DNA from: Hydnum rufescens UP504
Taxonomy: Eukaryota > Basidiomycota > Agaricomycetes > Cantharellales > Hydnaceae
Reading direction: 5' to 3'
Length of the DNA stretch: 64,000 nucleotides
Assembly: GCA_014904985.1 (NCBI GenBank)
Contig: MU129128.1
Location: 1 to 64,000 of the forward strand
Shown: positions 11,469 to 21,990 of the stretch, one piece after another
Layout of the letters: each line of letters starts with the position of its first letter
How positions within the stretch are numbered: the first letter of the stretch is position 1
Program-made: the position numbers and the translations under genes
Notes under the pieces: model-generated
The model's database searches: none
What the model was told of the DNA's origin: nothing
The model's input: only the letters and a program-made list of their open reading frames with translations

Positions 11469-11942
11469 TGTTAATTCGGTCATATCCGAATTAAGGGTTG
11501 ACAGTAGGGAACTCCCAGGTGGGGGTTCGGGTCCTGGTTGGGGACTCGTAAGCACATATAAGGATGTAGTACTCACCTTAGATGGTATTTCTAGAGAGTC
11601 CATAGTAGGTCTCATTATGGAAGAAGTTGGCCTGTTGCACAGTGTGCTGTTCCAGCACCGCGCAAAGGCACGAGTCGCAGGAAAGTAAAAGATGCATTTC
11701 TGGGGCTTGCCAGGTAAGCTAGTACAGTGAATATATGCTATTATGTAAGCAAGGAATCTAGCTAAACCCGGGGCAGCACCAAACTCCCTGTGGGAGAAGC
11801 TTTCCACCAGTTTTGGTGGAGGAAGGGAAAAAGAAGAAAAGAAAAGGGAAGAGAGGGGTTCAATGATGAAAGAGTACAGAACCAGTGGGATAGATATGAC
11901 GACGGACAGCCCTGCTGTCATGAGAATTTCACACTACTAACA
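11469..11942 (-). repeat. 5' LTR of gypsy1
   Basis: A 474 bp partner of 585-1058, TGTTAATTCGG.. to ..CTACTAACA, followed by TACCC (11943-11947). Several CpGs kept here (for example in TTCGGTCATATCCGAAT) read TpG or CpA in the other LTR, and the reverse is also seen. Confidence 0.93.
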
Positions 11943-11947
11943 TACCC

Positions 11948-12690
11948 CCTGTCCAGTTCACTACCTTAACCTATGGATTGGGATAATTTTTGGCACATAA
12001 TTTTTACACTATATGTTTATGCTCCTTGTAAATTTTCAAGTCCCCAGCTATTCTATGGGAGGAGAAAATCAATTTTCAATATTCAAACTTGTTTGCCTCA
12101 TATCTCAATAACTAATCCATGGATTTGGCTGAAATTTTAATATGGTTTGCAGCCAGATAGTCTCTAGTCATGTGCCAAATTTTAGACCAATCCACTCAGC
12201 ACTTAGATTCCAGCAACTTCCAGTGGTTCTGGAGCTGTTCTTCCTGCCCTCATTGTTTCAGGGATTAACCATTGGCCCTGGGCCTAATTTGTTCACTTCA
12301 TCAGGGTCCCCAGGGGTCCATCCATCCATCCCAGGCACCTCCCCCTGGTCCTGGGCCCCCATTGGGCTGGATGCCTAAATATTCTTTGGATGTACTTCAT
12401 TTAATTTCTGCATTTTGGCATTTTTTTAAGATAGGATACATGTATTATGTAACTGGATACCATTTAGGAATAATTACATAATATTTGTACTAAACTCAGT
12501 CCCAAGTTACCTGCCTAGACATGCCCAGACAAGCTTAGATACCCCTAGGACATGCTTAGACCTGCTTAGGCACACAATTAGACATCTCTTGGTGATGGTC
12601 ACCCTGTTCTAATTTATCCACTAGTAGACACACTGCATACTAAGCCCTCATGGACACACCAGGAAACTCTAATGAGATATAGCAAGCTCT
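11948..12690. other. Non-coding flank; second copy of the 1-579 repeat
   Basis: 11948-12245 resembles 240-580 (see that entry). From 12480 the sequence is made of short CTAGACATGCC / CTTAGACATGC words leading into the palindromic repeats at 12.7 kb. No coding frame is supported. Confidence 0.45.
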
Positions 12691-12960
12691 AGACATGACT
12701 AGACACAGCTGATTTAGGCATGCCTAAATCAACTGCAGGGTGTCCATCAAGTCATTGTAAAACCCCTGGAGCAGCACCTGACTCTACACATCACTAGACA
12801 TCACTGATTTAGGCATGTCTAAATCAACACTGGATAGGCCTCTTCAATTCAAAGTCAATAATTAAGCTCTAGACATCATTAGACACAACTGATTTAGGCA
12901 TGCCTAAATCAACCCCAGAATGCCTATCAAATAGTTAAAAAGCCTGGGAGTGGTGCCTGT
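12670..12960. repeat. Three tandem units centred on a 20 bp palindrome
   Basis: GATTTAGGCATGCCTAAATC occurs at 12711-12730 and 12891-12910, with a one-base variant (GCATGTC) at 12806-12825. The spacings are 95 and 85 bp. Each is preceded by an 'agacatNacTagacaNNNcT' segment and followed by 'aaNNNcaggNtgNc', so the whole unit is repeated, not just the palindrome. Confidence 0.8.
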
Positions 12961-13149
12961 GGCAGGCACAGATAGGCACACCTATTATAGGGACTTGGAA
13001 ATTTTTCATCTTTTGAACACCTTTAGATGCTGCCTAGACATGCCTATATAAAAACCACCTCTTAGGTCAAAGGCCAATGCAACCAGAACCCACCTAAGAG
13101 GTACCTTTTTGAGGGTGCATTAGGTGCTGGTTATGCTATTGACAATACC

Positions 13150-14427
13150 CCCATCAGATTAAGAAGTTGGAGGCCTCAACATCCACTCACCCCAGATACA
13201 TGAAGGATTGGTATGAGTTCTTGAGAGCACCCCAGCACCTTTCACAGCCTTCCCCATCAGAAAAACCAAACCCCTCTCTTTTTAATGGGTGATAGATACA
13301 TTGGCAGGGCCATTGGTGACCAAATGCATGGAACACTGAAATGCCTGACTCAATCCAGCTGGAGAACTTGGGCATCAAGTGGAACTGTAAGGCAAGGAAA
13401 ACCACAATCAGTACTGCCACAGGTACATATAGATACCACAAACAGTGCACCTTCAATGTACTCCTGTGGAGTTGGCATCCTATGTCATATAAAATACCAG
13501 CCTTCCACCAAGATGGCAATCCTTGGAATAAGGCCATCAGCAAGGTGACTGCATAGTACTGCTTTTCACCAGGAGATGTGATGTTTGCAAGATAGAGGAC
13601 CCGATCATGCATTCATATCAGGGCCATGAGGCCTGTGTCTGCAAAGCTGGCTGCCAAGCCCTTCTGACAGTTCTCATCCATGGCCTTAAACAATTTTTCA
13701 CAGTTGTTGAGCACAGAGATAGGAATTTTCAGTCCAGGCTCCACAATATCTTTGGCCTCCAAGCTAGCTATGTTTGACAATGCAGAGCCCTTCCCTTTTC
13801 TATGCCTCTCCACATGAAGCTTCACCTTGGCAATGTCATCAGAGGAGAGGAAGCACACCCATGAAATATTAAGCTCAGGGTCAGAGCCACCAGCACCATG
13901 AAGCCTCACTTGTTGGAAGCATGCATCAAGACAGTAGATGCCATGGAACCTGTGTAAGGCAGCACTCAGTAAAGTAAACATTATTTGAAGCAACAGTTTG
14001 CTACTTACAAATTCTTGGATGCCTTGGCCCCATTGGCTGGATGGCAAAGGAAACATTGGGATTGCAGATAAGGGCTTGGGGCATTGTTGTTCACAGGGCA
14101 ATGGTCTTGGCTTGAAGGAAAGTAGGACATTGCTTGGTGCTTCTGCAAAAGCTTTTCCACCTGTTCAGTAGTCCAGTCTGGGGCAGGGATGCTGGATGGC
14201 ACTGCTCCCAAGAGGTGTGCCTCCTGGACAATATTGTGGGTGAGGCCTGCTGCTCACTGTTGACCTTGTTGAAAATACACCAGGGCTCTTCCAAATGGCC
14301 AACATAATGCATCCTGATGGCAAATAAACATATAAACTCACATCCAAGGGGCACAACTAAAAACATGGGCATACCTCAGAAGGCACATCAAATCCTTTTT
14401 GCATCAGGTATGCTGTAAGGGTGCCGC
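13150..14427 (-). pseudogene. KDZ-type DNA transposase, C-terminal half
   Basis: Minus strand. One frame runs from 14101 to 13187 with a single TGA at 13613-13615 replacing CGA. Segments match the Kyakuja-Dileera-Zisupton transposase family of basidiomycetes: MHDRVLYLANITSPGEKQYY, then GILYDIGCQLHRS, then FHAFGHQWPCQCIYHP and GFGFSDGEGCERCWGALKN. The YDIGC Asp and the GEGCER Glu are probably catalytic. This is a family expectation, not tested here. Upstream (14101-14427) the frame changes, with a possible intron starting GTATGC near 14375. The C-terminus normally continues well beyond the last motif, but here it stops at about 13187, so the 3' end is truncated. The gene is split by family A copy A2. 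Confidence 0.85.
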
Positions 14428-15635
14428 TGTAAGCAGGATGGTTAAGAACCAATCCAACTACTGTCCACATCATTGAGGATAGGACAAAAGAAAGGAGCCA
14501 CAGGGACAATTCGAATATTCAGGTCTGGGGAAATGAAGGTCTTTCTGGTTAATAGAAAATCCGAATGAACCGTGGTTGCTCAAGGGAATAGATCAGTGTC
14601 ACAAAATAAGATGTCAAGGCCACACCCTGAAGTTGTCCTCTTGACTATTCAGTCTTAATGCGGCTGTACACAGTCTTGACAAGTGGGAAATCTCCTCCAA
14701 ACAGCGGCAATACTTCAGTGCCTCAGACTGTGATAGGGGGAGAAACCAAATATTTACATGCTCCCTCCCCTTTATATACATTCCAGACCACAATTCAAAA
14801 TTCCAGAAAAGCAGAGATAAGGGAAGGATAATGAAAAAGAAATGAAGCTAAAAGCTTCAAAACTGGTGGAGATATTCAAGAATCAAGTGAAAAAGAGACA
14901 AAAACACTTTACAAGGCATTCCTCCCTTGAAACTGGATAGATTCCCTTAAGGAAAGGTGGAATAGGTCTCCCTGAGTGCCCTTTGCATTGTAATTAAGAG
15001 GGCCGGAACCAATTTGTCATTTGTGTTGGTGGAGCAAGGGGGGAGTCATGAGGAAGGTTGGGTTGTGAAAAATGGAGTTCTTATCCATTTGTTTTTCCCT
15101 TGGTACCGTTCAATGTGAATTTTCAACAGCTTTTAGGGAGTGGTACTCACAAATGAATCCAATAAGAATTGGCATTGAAAATCAAGAAATACTCCTTCAG
15201 AGTATGAATCATGGAAAGATATTGTTACAGGGACTGCATTTCTGATCCATTCATTGCATGTTTGGTCCCGTTAGATAGGTATGATTCGTATATTTCTGGG
15301 CACAGTCATTCTGAGTCGATCCGATCAGAACTGACGGAGAAATTAGACAATACTCCTTTAGAGTGACATAATCCCTTTTTGAATCATGTGATGGGTCTGT
15401 GGGTCTAGAACAAAGGCCAGGCACAGTCTGCGTCATTACATAATCACAATTCTTTGCTCTTAAGGCAAAGGAACGATGTGGAATGATGGGTTTCAGACAT
15501 ATAGAATTTGGACTGTTTCTCCAATGAATGAACAGCTTGAACATAATGGATCGGATGGATGATCAATTCATTTGTCTGTTTGTAAAATTGGCTTCAGATG
15601 GGGTTTCTATGGTGTAGGGATTTATCCCTCCAACA
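14428..15635. mobile_element. Family A solo repeat copy A2 inside the KDZ gene
   Basis: TGTAAGCAGGATGG to CCCTCCAACA, 1,208 bp, with a perfect 4 bp duplication CCGC (14424-14427 and 15636-15639). The KDZ frame is readable on both sides, so this is an insertion after KDZ integration. It is non-coding. Confidence 0.87.
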
Positions 15636-15639
15636 CCGC

Positions 15640-16290
15640 TCCAAGCAGATATGTTAGGAACCCCATAAAGAAAGATGGTCGATGCCCAAAGGAGATGATT
15701 GAGATTGAATGCAAACCAAGGCCATATGGGACTAGAAGGGAACATTCCCAAATTCATCAGAGTGAGGGTGAGGGGTTGGCATTCACAATAACCATAGTGT
15801 TAGATATCAATTGCTGTAGGGGATATAATATAAGCACATAGGCTGGTCCCACTGTTATCTCTTTGGCACTCACATTCACTAGACACCATTTGAACAGTAG
15901 CATTATGTTTGTTCTGGCCACAAATGCAAGGGGATTGCACACCCATTGTCATTTTTGTACAACCATATCAAGTTGCTTGGCACCAGTGTAGGTAGGGCAT
16001 CACCAACATTGGCAGGAGGTTGAGCCATTGATCAGCAGTGATTTGTCTCCATTTCTGATGGTGGTTCACCCCCCCCAGGATCATTCTGTAACAGTGCAGA
16101 ATAACCCTGCCCAGTAATGCAGCAGGTAACAGGTCTGCATCCTCATAGCTATCGTCCCGATTGTCCTCCTCTATCAGCTCAAACTTGAGTATGTGCGAGG
16201 TGCCTGGGGTACCCATAGTAGCAGAGTGCCCAGGGGAAGGCAAGACAGCAGTCTTGCCCATGGATCTCTTGGACTTTTGAGACTTAGATC
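15640..16290 (-). pseudogene. KDZ-type transposase, N-terminal half
   Basis: Minus strand. It starts near 16266 with a basic stretch (KSQKSKRSMGKTAVLPSPGH). Next comes an acidic linker and the segment WRQITADQWLNLLPMLVMPYL at about 16040-15975, resembling the Trp-rich lead-in (W..W...V.P.L..PYL) that precedes the CxC zinc motif of KDZ transposases. Further down (15757-15640) the residues FNLNHLLWASTIFLYGVPNISAWS match the segment before the insertion point. Reading resumes on the far side of A2 at 14427. The expected Cys-rich motif is not clearly preserved between 15968 and 15760, where stops accumulate. Confidence 0.65.
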
Positions 16291-16690
16291 CCTTGGTGTA
16301 AGTTCAAATCCCCCATAGAAGGCCGTTTTCAGCCTCCATCCCCTGTATGTTTCTCCAGCAGTGTATTGATTCCACTTTTTTGCCCCAATTCTCATCTTTG
16401 GGGGAGAGATGTAGTGGACTGTTCCTAGTGAAGGATCATGTTTGAGGGGAGCCATTTCCCCAGTAGATACAACTGGAGTGGAGTCCTGCAATGCACTGGA
16501 ATGACAGGACATTTGTACACCATAGCAAGGCATAGGGGTTCACTCTTATTGCTTTATGCAGTATGCTTCCTTCAAGCCCCAGGTACAACAGATGAAACAT
16601 GTAGTTTGGTCTGTTCACTTGGGGGCAAACATCAGTGAGGTTGGGAGATCAAAATGAGGGGGAAAACAATGGCAAGTGCTGAGTATGGCA
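16291..16690 (-). other. Uncharacterised minus-strand fragment between KDZ and TET/JBP
   Basis: A minus-strand frame covers 16533 down to about 16290 and runs on into the KDZ lead-in region. It includes KKWNQYTAGETYRGWRLKTA, which recalls the 'QYTAGGLFRW' segment seen near the end of some mushroom dioxygenase-like proteins, but I cannot tie it to the neighbouring dioxygenase frame. It could be a fragment of a second copy. Confidence 0.3.
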
Positions 16691-16693
16691 ATA

Positions 16694-17785
16694 TTAATAT
16701 TTGTCAGGCAAAGTACAGTGGGACACCTTATCAAACGATGATCGCACCTCTGCAAAATCCAACTCCTTAGATAGACTGGCTGCCCTTGCCCCCTCCAGAG
16801 TTGTATACCCAGTCATGAGGGGGTAGAAAAAGGATGCAGGATTGAAAAAAACTAGGCTGGCCCTACCTGGCTTGATGGAGCATGGGGGCATGGAGTTCAG
16901 AGAGTTCAGGATTTCCCCATTCTGGGTACACACAAACTTGAGGGGATGTTCATTTGACAAGAACTCTGACAGCCTTTTATCAGTCAACATCTCCTTATCA
17001 ACAGTATATATCAACATACTGTTTTTGTCCACATTGAAATGCATGATTAACACACTGGGATGCAACAGGAATATGCCTGTTGGTAATTGAATGATGATTT
17101 TGGCCTCAAAGTTGACCAGCCACACAGTTTCACCATCATTGAAGAATCCTGCAGACTGAACATTTCTGTAAAGTATTCTTATATGGATATGGAAAGGGCA
17201 GCTCACCAAGGACAAAGATGGCACATACTCCAATGGCTACATTCTTGAAATCCCTATGAGGCACAGTTTTGACTGGTGACTTCACTGTCACATCGATTTC
17301 AATGCAGAAGAACAATGAGAACTCCATGGCCACTCAGTTGTCCATTTCTGAGTGCCAGAGCTTGTCAGCCACCCAATATTTGGCTGCAATCACAAGGAAA
17401 TACTGATCCAGGAGTTTTGTGAGGACTTCACTACAGAGCAAGGGTGAGTGTATAGAGTGCCCTATCAAATGAATGCCTACCATATCAGTTGGAATTTAGA
17501 CAAGGCAATAAGACTCTCTATTTCTGTTAGATAGGCAGCTGTGAATGCCATTTTGAAGGGCATCTAAGGGGGCAGTATAGTATATCATCAAAATTGGGGC
17601 TATGTCATAGTCTTTGAATCAATCATGCAACTCACATTGTTATTATTCCTGTTCACCTGGTTGAACCCTAAAAGATGCTGAGCAAACATTCCCCTCCTGT
17701 GGGGGCATGCAGGCTCTGCTATCTCAGTTTGAGTTGCAAAATGATCTAGCACTTGAAGCCAGGAGACCATCCATTCATCCATCAT
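16694..17785 (-). pseudogene. TET/JBP-like 2-oxoglutarate/Fe(II) dioxygenase, catalytic part
   Basis: Minus strand, same orientation as the KDZ gene. Upstream exon: PCPHRRGMFAQHLLGFNQVN (about 17720-17660), then an intron beginning GTGAGTTGCATG. A later exon carries VKTVPHRDFKNVAIGVCAIF (about 17270-17215), where H-R-D fits the HxD iron motif. A 58 bp intron (17206-17149, GTGAGC..CTGCAG) follows. Next come FFNDGETVWLVNFEAKIIIQ, LPTGIFLLHPSVLIMHFNVD (distal His) and GRASLVFFNPASFF. This order and wording match the mushroom-expanded TET/JBP-like oxygenases, enzymes proposed to oxidise 5-methylcytosine. A TGA in a CGA context (about 17345) and the family B insertion break the gene. The closing part (16694-17148) is open to its stop. 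Confidence 0.7.
17149..17206 (-). other. Spliceosomal intron in the TET/JBP-like gene
   Basis: On the minus strand GTGAGCTGCCC..AGTCTGCAG, 58 bp. Removing it joins the ..CAIFVLG segment to FFNDGETVW, the order expected for the family. The size and ends are typical of basidiomycete introns. Confidence 0.65.
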
Positions 17786-17789
17786 GTGG

Positions 17790-19307
17790 TGTGGAAGATA
17801 AAAACATCCAGTATCAGAAAATGCAAATATCCATTGATCCCAGCCATTGGAATGATCATGTGACCTATTACGAAATTAATTACAGCTATGCATGAAAAAA
17901 GAGTTCATTCGATTACTCCATCAGTTTTGATCGGAGAGGTACGCCCATATAACTCTTGGAAAGCCACAATTCACACCTTTCAAATGGTACCAAACACAAG
18001 TCGAACGGACCAAAAATGCACTCTCCAGACCAATATTACTGTCAAAATCTGGAATTTCCAGTAAAAACGAATTCCTCCATCAGTTCACATCCAATCCTCT
18101 TGGATAACCTTGCCTAGAAAGATATAAAAAATCTGCATCCAACGGTACTGAGTGCGCAAAGAACAGATCAAAACTGAGCTCTATAGAACAATATTATTAT
18201 CAGAATCAACACCCATCAGTATTTTATGAATTTCTCTGTCAGTTCACATCCAATCTGCTTGGAACCACTGCGCCCAGAATGCTGTTAAAAATCCACATCG
18301 AATGATACAAAGAACGTCTATTATGAATGCAAACTGTAGTTTCTACATTGAATCCCATCCCATGCACTTGTCCCCATTATCAACCAGCAACAAAAACATC
18401 TTAACCACTGGACTACAAACAAATTAATCTCCAAGAACTTGGAAATATCCTTTGATTTCATCTCCCATTGCCACAAATAACTTCTAGAACCTCACAGATA
18501 AGAAAGATAACACCTCCTTGACTACCTTTTGTTCTGTTTATGAATGACTCACCTTCCTTGCAACCACTTTATGAAAGATAACACCTTCTTAGCAACCCTT
18601 TTGTTCTGTTTATGAATGACTCACCCTCCTTGACAACCCTATTGTTCTCACACATGACTCACCTAAGAGTGAGTCATATTCTTTAAACACAGCCACCTTC
18701 AGAAAGGTATAAAAGCTGGTAGATTTTCCTGTATCCCCCCATCTCCTCACGACTGGAATATACTACTGTCTACAAATCTGCTTGCATCTGAAGAGAGTAC
18801 TGATCTAAAGCCATCTGGAGCTAAGTCATATACAAGGTTGAAGTCACTGGAAGCCCTCTACATGAAATACTAAGCCAAGGATAGTTGCAGGACCTAAGGT
18901 TAGAGTTGCTGGACATCCAAGGAAAGGTGAGTAATAACAAAGTCAAGTCAGAAGAAGAAAGAAACACATTGACATACTGAATCAAGCTTAAACTAGTCTA
19001 GAACCCTCCTTAGAATCTGCATTTTGACCAGGAGGACACAAATAGGTACACACAAATAGCAGTAAACAGTTCAATACAACACGTATAAGCCTTTCACAAG
19101 CATCCCATGATATATCATTGACTATAGCTGGTCCATACCACAATATTATCCTCTACTGAATACCATACACAACTTGTGAGAGAGTGATCAACCATCAGAG
19201 CAAACCAGCCCATTAAATAAAAAACAGAAATACAGTCTCCCATCTACACACTGGCTGAACCAGAGTTTTATTTGACAGTCATCAGAGCTCCCAATCCTTC
19301 TTCTATA
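17790..19307 (+). mobile_element. Family B repeat copy B1 (LTR-like) inside the TET/JBP-like gene
   Basis: TGTGGAAGATAAAAAC to CCTTCTTCTATA, 1,518 bp, with a perfect 4 bp duplication GTGG (17786-17789 and 19308-19311). Short imperfect terminal repeats (TGTGGAAGA / TATAGAAGA) are present. It has a TATA box (TATAAAAG, 18708-18715), upstream TGACTCA sites, and a downstream AAGGTGAGT splice-donor-like site at about 18925. No coding frame. It is either a solo LTR of an unseen retrotransposon or a non-autonomous element. Confidence 0.85.
18540..18715 (+). promoter_or_regulatory. Gcn4/AP-1-type site cluster and TATA box in B1
   Basis: TGACTCA (or its complement TGAGTCA) occurs four times at about 18546, 18617, 18655 and 18671, then TATAAAAG at 18708-18715. 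The arrangement (bZIP sites within 170 bp upstream of a TATA box) looks like a functional LTR promoter. Gcn4/Jun-type proteins are the known binders of this motif. Confidence 0.6.
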
Positions 19308-19311
19308 GTGG

Positions 19312-19937
19312 CTATCCCTGAACAATCACAGGATGACTAGATGATGTTCATGATCCACAATGAGAGTGGGCACCCAATTACCAGGGCTACCTGGGATAAC
19401 ACCCATTAGCAACAGCTGACAAGAATTGGGAATGAGGCTCACACTCATATTCAACAGGTAGGAGCAACCATAGGGTTATAGAGAGCATGGGCAGGCTCAA
19501 ATGTTTGTCTGTTGGCTCCCAACCCTCCCAGGGCCCACTAAACCCTGATTGTGCAGCCTTGAGGCCTTTAACCTTTTCCAGCATGTGAACAATGATGGCC
19601 TTGCACTGTTGTTTCTCCAGAAGTCATATTTGGCTTTGCTGCCTCTTATGAAGTCAGGCCACCTCATTTGCTTTGGAAGTGGCCTTGTTTGAGGCATGCC
19701 TCTTCTTGCAATAAGGGCCCTCTTCTCAGAGTTTGCTAGGGCCCCAATCCTTTCCAGCTGATGTAGAGATGGCATCAGATGTTGACAGTGAGATTTTGGC
19801 ATCCATGGGGGTTTCAACAATGGGCAAACTTGTAAAATGGGGCAAATTAGTCCAAAGCCAGAAGGTTCAAGACAGAAGGAACACTTACTCAAAATGGACA
19901 GGAGGAAACATGGATGCAGCACCCTGGTCTGCAACAC
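19312..19937 (-). pseudogene. Probable N-terminal part of the TET/JBP-like gene
   Basis: Minus-strand continuation beyond the B1 insertion. The frame over about 19850-19387 contains a basic, helical stretch (HKRQQSQI-stop-LLEKQQCKAII, then VHMLEKVKGLKAAQSGFSGP and WEGWEPTDKHLSLPMLSI). Three stops (at about 19740, 19665 and 19628) are all TGA followed by A/C-starting codons where CGA fits. Lys/Arg-rich helices upstream of the oxygenase domain are usual in the mushroom family, but I cannot prove the link. The gap between here and the catalytic part is exactly the B1 element. Confidence 0.4.
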
Positions 19938-20970
19938 ATCTCATGTATCCTAGTTTGTTGGGTAAGCCCTGTTCAAAATGACCATCAAGGACAGTAGGGG
20001 CATCCAAAACATTTGAGTCAGAGGCAAGAACCAATGATTTGTGAGTTCAAGAAGGGCAGTCCACTGGGGAGGGGGTTCCAGTTTTGCAGAAAACAAGCTG
20101 TTTTCCATAAGCATACTGCAGGGAATCAATTGTATCCAATACACTGAAGTCAGCAGATATTGCAGCAGCATGGTATTGGCTTCAGGTGATGGGCATAATT
20201 TGCAGAGCATACTATGACAGTGGTGTGGAAAAGATTCATTATTTGTTAGAAGTTGCTTGCCCCCAAGGTATACTGTGTGGTGTGCGTGACATGACATGGA
20301 TTGCTCATGGGGGGGAAGGTGTTGGGCATGGGATTCAGGTCTTGGGATGGCCCTAATAACGAGATCTTTGTTAGCACATCCAAGGAATGTTAACAAGCCT
20401 ACCTTATCAATTAGAACCCCAACCATATGTCCAATTCCACAGGATAAATTCTTCTGGAAACAGTACATGCTGCAAGGAATGAAAAAAAAATGCAACCACC
20501 ATTAGCAAGGCCTAATGTACTAATACATAACTCCACAAGCCACTTACCTTCACCCTCCTGATTCATTATGTTTTCATGGCTGGGCATAAAAAAATGCATC
20601 ATTCAATGGACCTGATGAATGATTTAATAAAATTCATACCTTCCATTTTCCTGTAGTTCATTGGGGTTGTGATGTCTTGACTCTTGACAAAGAAGGCAGG
20701 TGAAATTTGCTGAGTCAACTTAGCCACAGATCACCTACAAAACCAACACCCCCTACAGGAATGCCATCATTCCACATGAACCATGGCATATACCTGGGGT
20801 CAAACTGAATTCCATCACTTCCCCTGGGCCCTTTTGAGGCTTGGGGCTTCACAACTCCCAGCATCAACACTTTGAGACTTCAAGAGGGGATTTTGAGGTG
20901 TCTCAGGCTTTGACTTCACCTTGGGACCCCCTGGACTGCACTATATACCTCTGAGGAGACAAAGTGGTCC
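19938..20970. other. Unassigned stretch with weak minus-strand coding signal
   Basis: A minus-strand frame is open over 20495-19950, but its composition (Cys, His, Pro and Leu-rich) does not resemble a domain I know and the plus strand is open in part too. 20600-20970 shows nothing I can name. It may hold more 5' exons of the dioxygenase gene. Confidence 0.3.
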
Positions 20971-20975
20971 CTCTG

Positions 20976-21777
20976 TCATTCCTGAGGAACATATTGTCTG
21001 GGCTTCAATGCAAGGGTCTTGGGAGGGTCACAATTTTTCCCCTGCTGCAGCCTTGCTGCATTGAATGTGATTGCTTGGTGACCCAGCAAGTGATTAATGT
21101 GGTCAAGTGCTGATTTGTGGGAGGCTTCCTTAACAGGCTCTGGACATTTACAATTTTTCCCCTGCTGAGGCCTTGCTGCATTGAATGCAATTGCTTGGTG
21201 ACCCAGCAAGTGATTAATGTGGTTAAGCACTGATGCTTTGTGGATGCCCATGCTTAGTTGTAGGCAATGTATAAAGCCAACAAGCAGCCTATTTTGTACC
21301 CTCAATGCCAAAACCCTGGTCTCTCCCAGTGCCCTTGCTGTATTTTCACCTCAACACCTCAGTTTCCTGCCTTAGTGCCTCAATTTCCAGCCTCAAGCCC
21401 TGGGCTTCCAGCCTCAACCCTACATTTTCACCCAACACAGCCAAACAGCTCCCCAACAAGGCCCCAATTTCCCTCTCCCTCTCCCTCTCCACTTTCTCCT
21501 GCAACTCTTTGATACAGTGTTGAGCAGCCTGTGTGACTGGGGTATCCTCCTCAACATATTTCTCCAACCTCACCCTGAGACCCATCTCCTCCTCCAATGC
21601 CCCCCCCAACTCTTTAATGCCATGGGTGGTGGCCTTGTCCCCATGCAAGCTGCTGGAGCCTCTTCCCCATAAACAGCCAGGACTGGGTGTATGGGCCCTG
21701 TATGTGCAGAACAAGGCATCTTCTGTCAGTGCAGGGGGGTCCCACTCTTCCTCTTGGTCCTTGCCTTCCTTCCTCAA
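20976..21777 (-). pseudogene. Coiled-coil protein remnant with internal duplication
   Basis: Minus strand. The first part (21777-21346) is strongly heptad-like and charged: GALEEEMGLRVRLEKYVEED, then AAQHCIKELQEKVERERERE, then LRLEAQGLRLEIEALRQETE. A TGA and a frame change at about 21346 lead to a second part (21311-20976) that contains two copies of a ~40-residue unit (LNHINHLLGHQAIAFNAARP and LDHINHLLGHQAITFNAARL). I do not recognise the family. Such long coiled-coil frames recur in mushroom genomes as multi-copy genes or gag-like remnants. The family A copy at 21991 lies just beyond its start. Confidence 0.45.
21031..21233. repeat. Tandem duplication, 120 bp period
   Basis: CAATTTTTCCCCTGCTG starts at 21031 and again at 21151. 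About 83 bp after each start are nearly identical (through GTGATTAATGTGGT), the rest of the period less so. It accounts for the duplicated protein unit in the overlapping coiled-coil remnant. Confidence 0.8.
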
Positions 21778-21990
21778 ATCCTTTTCCCTGCATCAGCTGC
21801 ACTATTGGCCAGGTTAGGGCAAGCAGTCGAACTGCAGGCCTCCCTGGGGTGTAATCTGTCAGGGGCAGCTTACTGGGGGCAATGGCCATGCATATATGAA
21901 CCTTCATCCCGCATATTGCAAGCAAGCCTGGATATGTTTGGCCTCCATCTGATCAGATAAGCCTCTGCACTTCTTTGGGATGGATCATGC

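Larger units (their letters stand above)
585..11942 (-). mobile_element. Ty3/gypsy chromovirus-type LTR retrotransposon (gypsy1), degenerate
   Basis: A complete but dead element read on the minus strand, bounded by 474 bp LTRs (585-1058 and 11469-11942) and a perfect 5 bp duplication TACCC (580-584 and 11943-11947). Along the minus strand the order is gag with a CCHC knuckle, aspartic protease, reverse transcriptase, RNase H, integrase, chromodomain, then an unusual long C-terminal extension. This order (integrase after RT, chromodomain at the end) is that of Ty3/gypsy chromoviruses. The pol region has several in-frame TGA stops, a frameshift near 3727, and a family A repeat inserted at 6552-7933. 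The two LTRs differ at roughly two dozen places, nearly all transitions and many at CpG, so the insertion is fairly young for this window. Confidence 0.93.

Noticed and set aside
17790..19307. Family B as a classical LTR with TG..CA ends
   Set aside because: It starts TGTGG but ends TATA in all three copies. I therefore call it LTR-like only; a non-autonomous DNA element with short imperfect inverted ends is equally possible.
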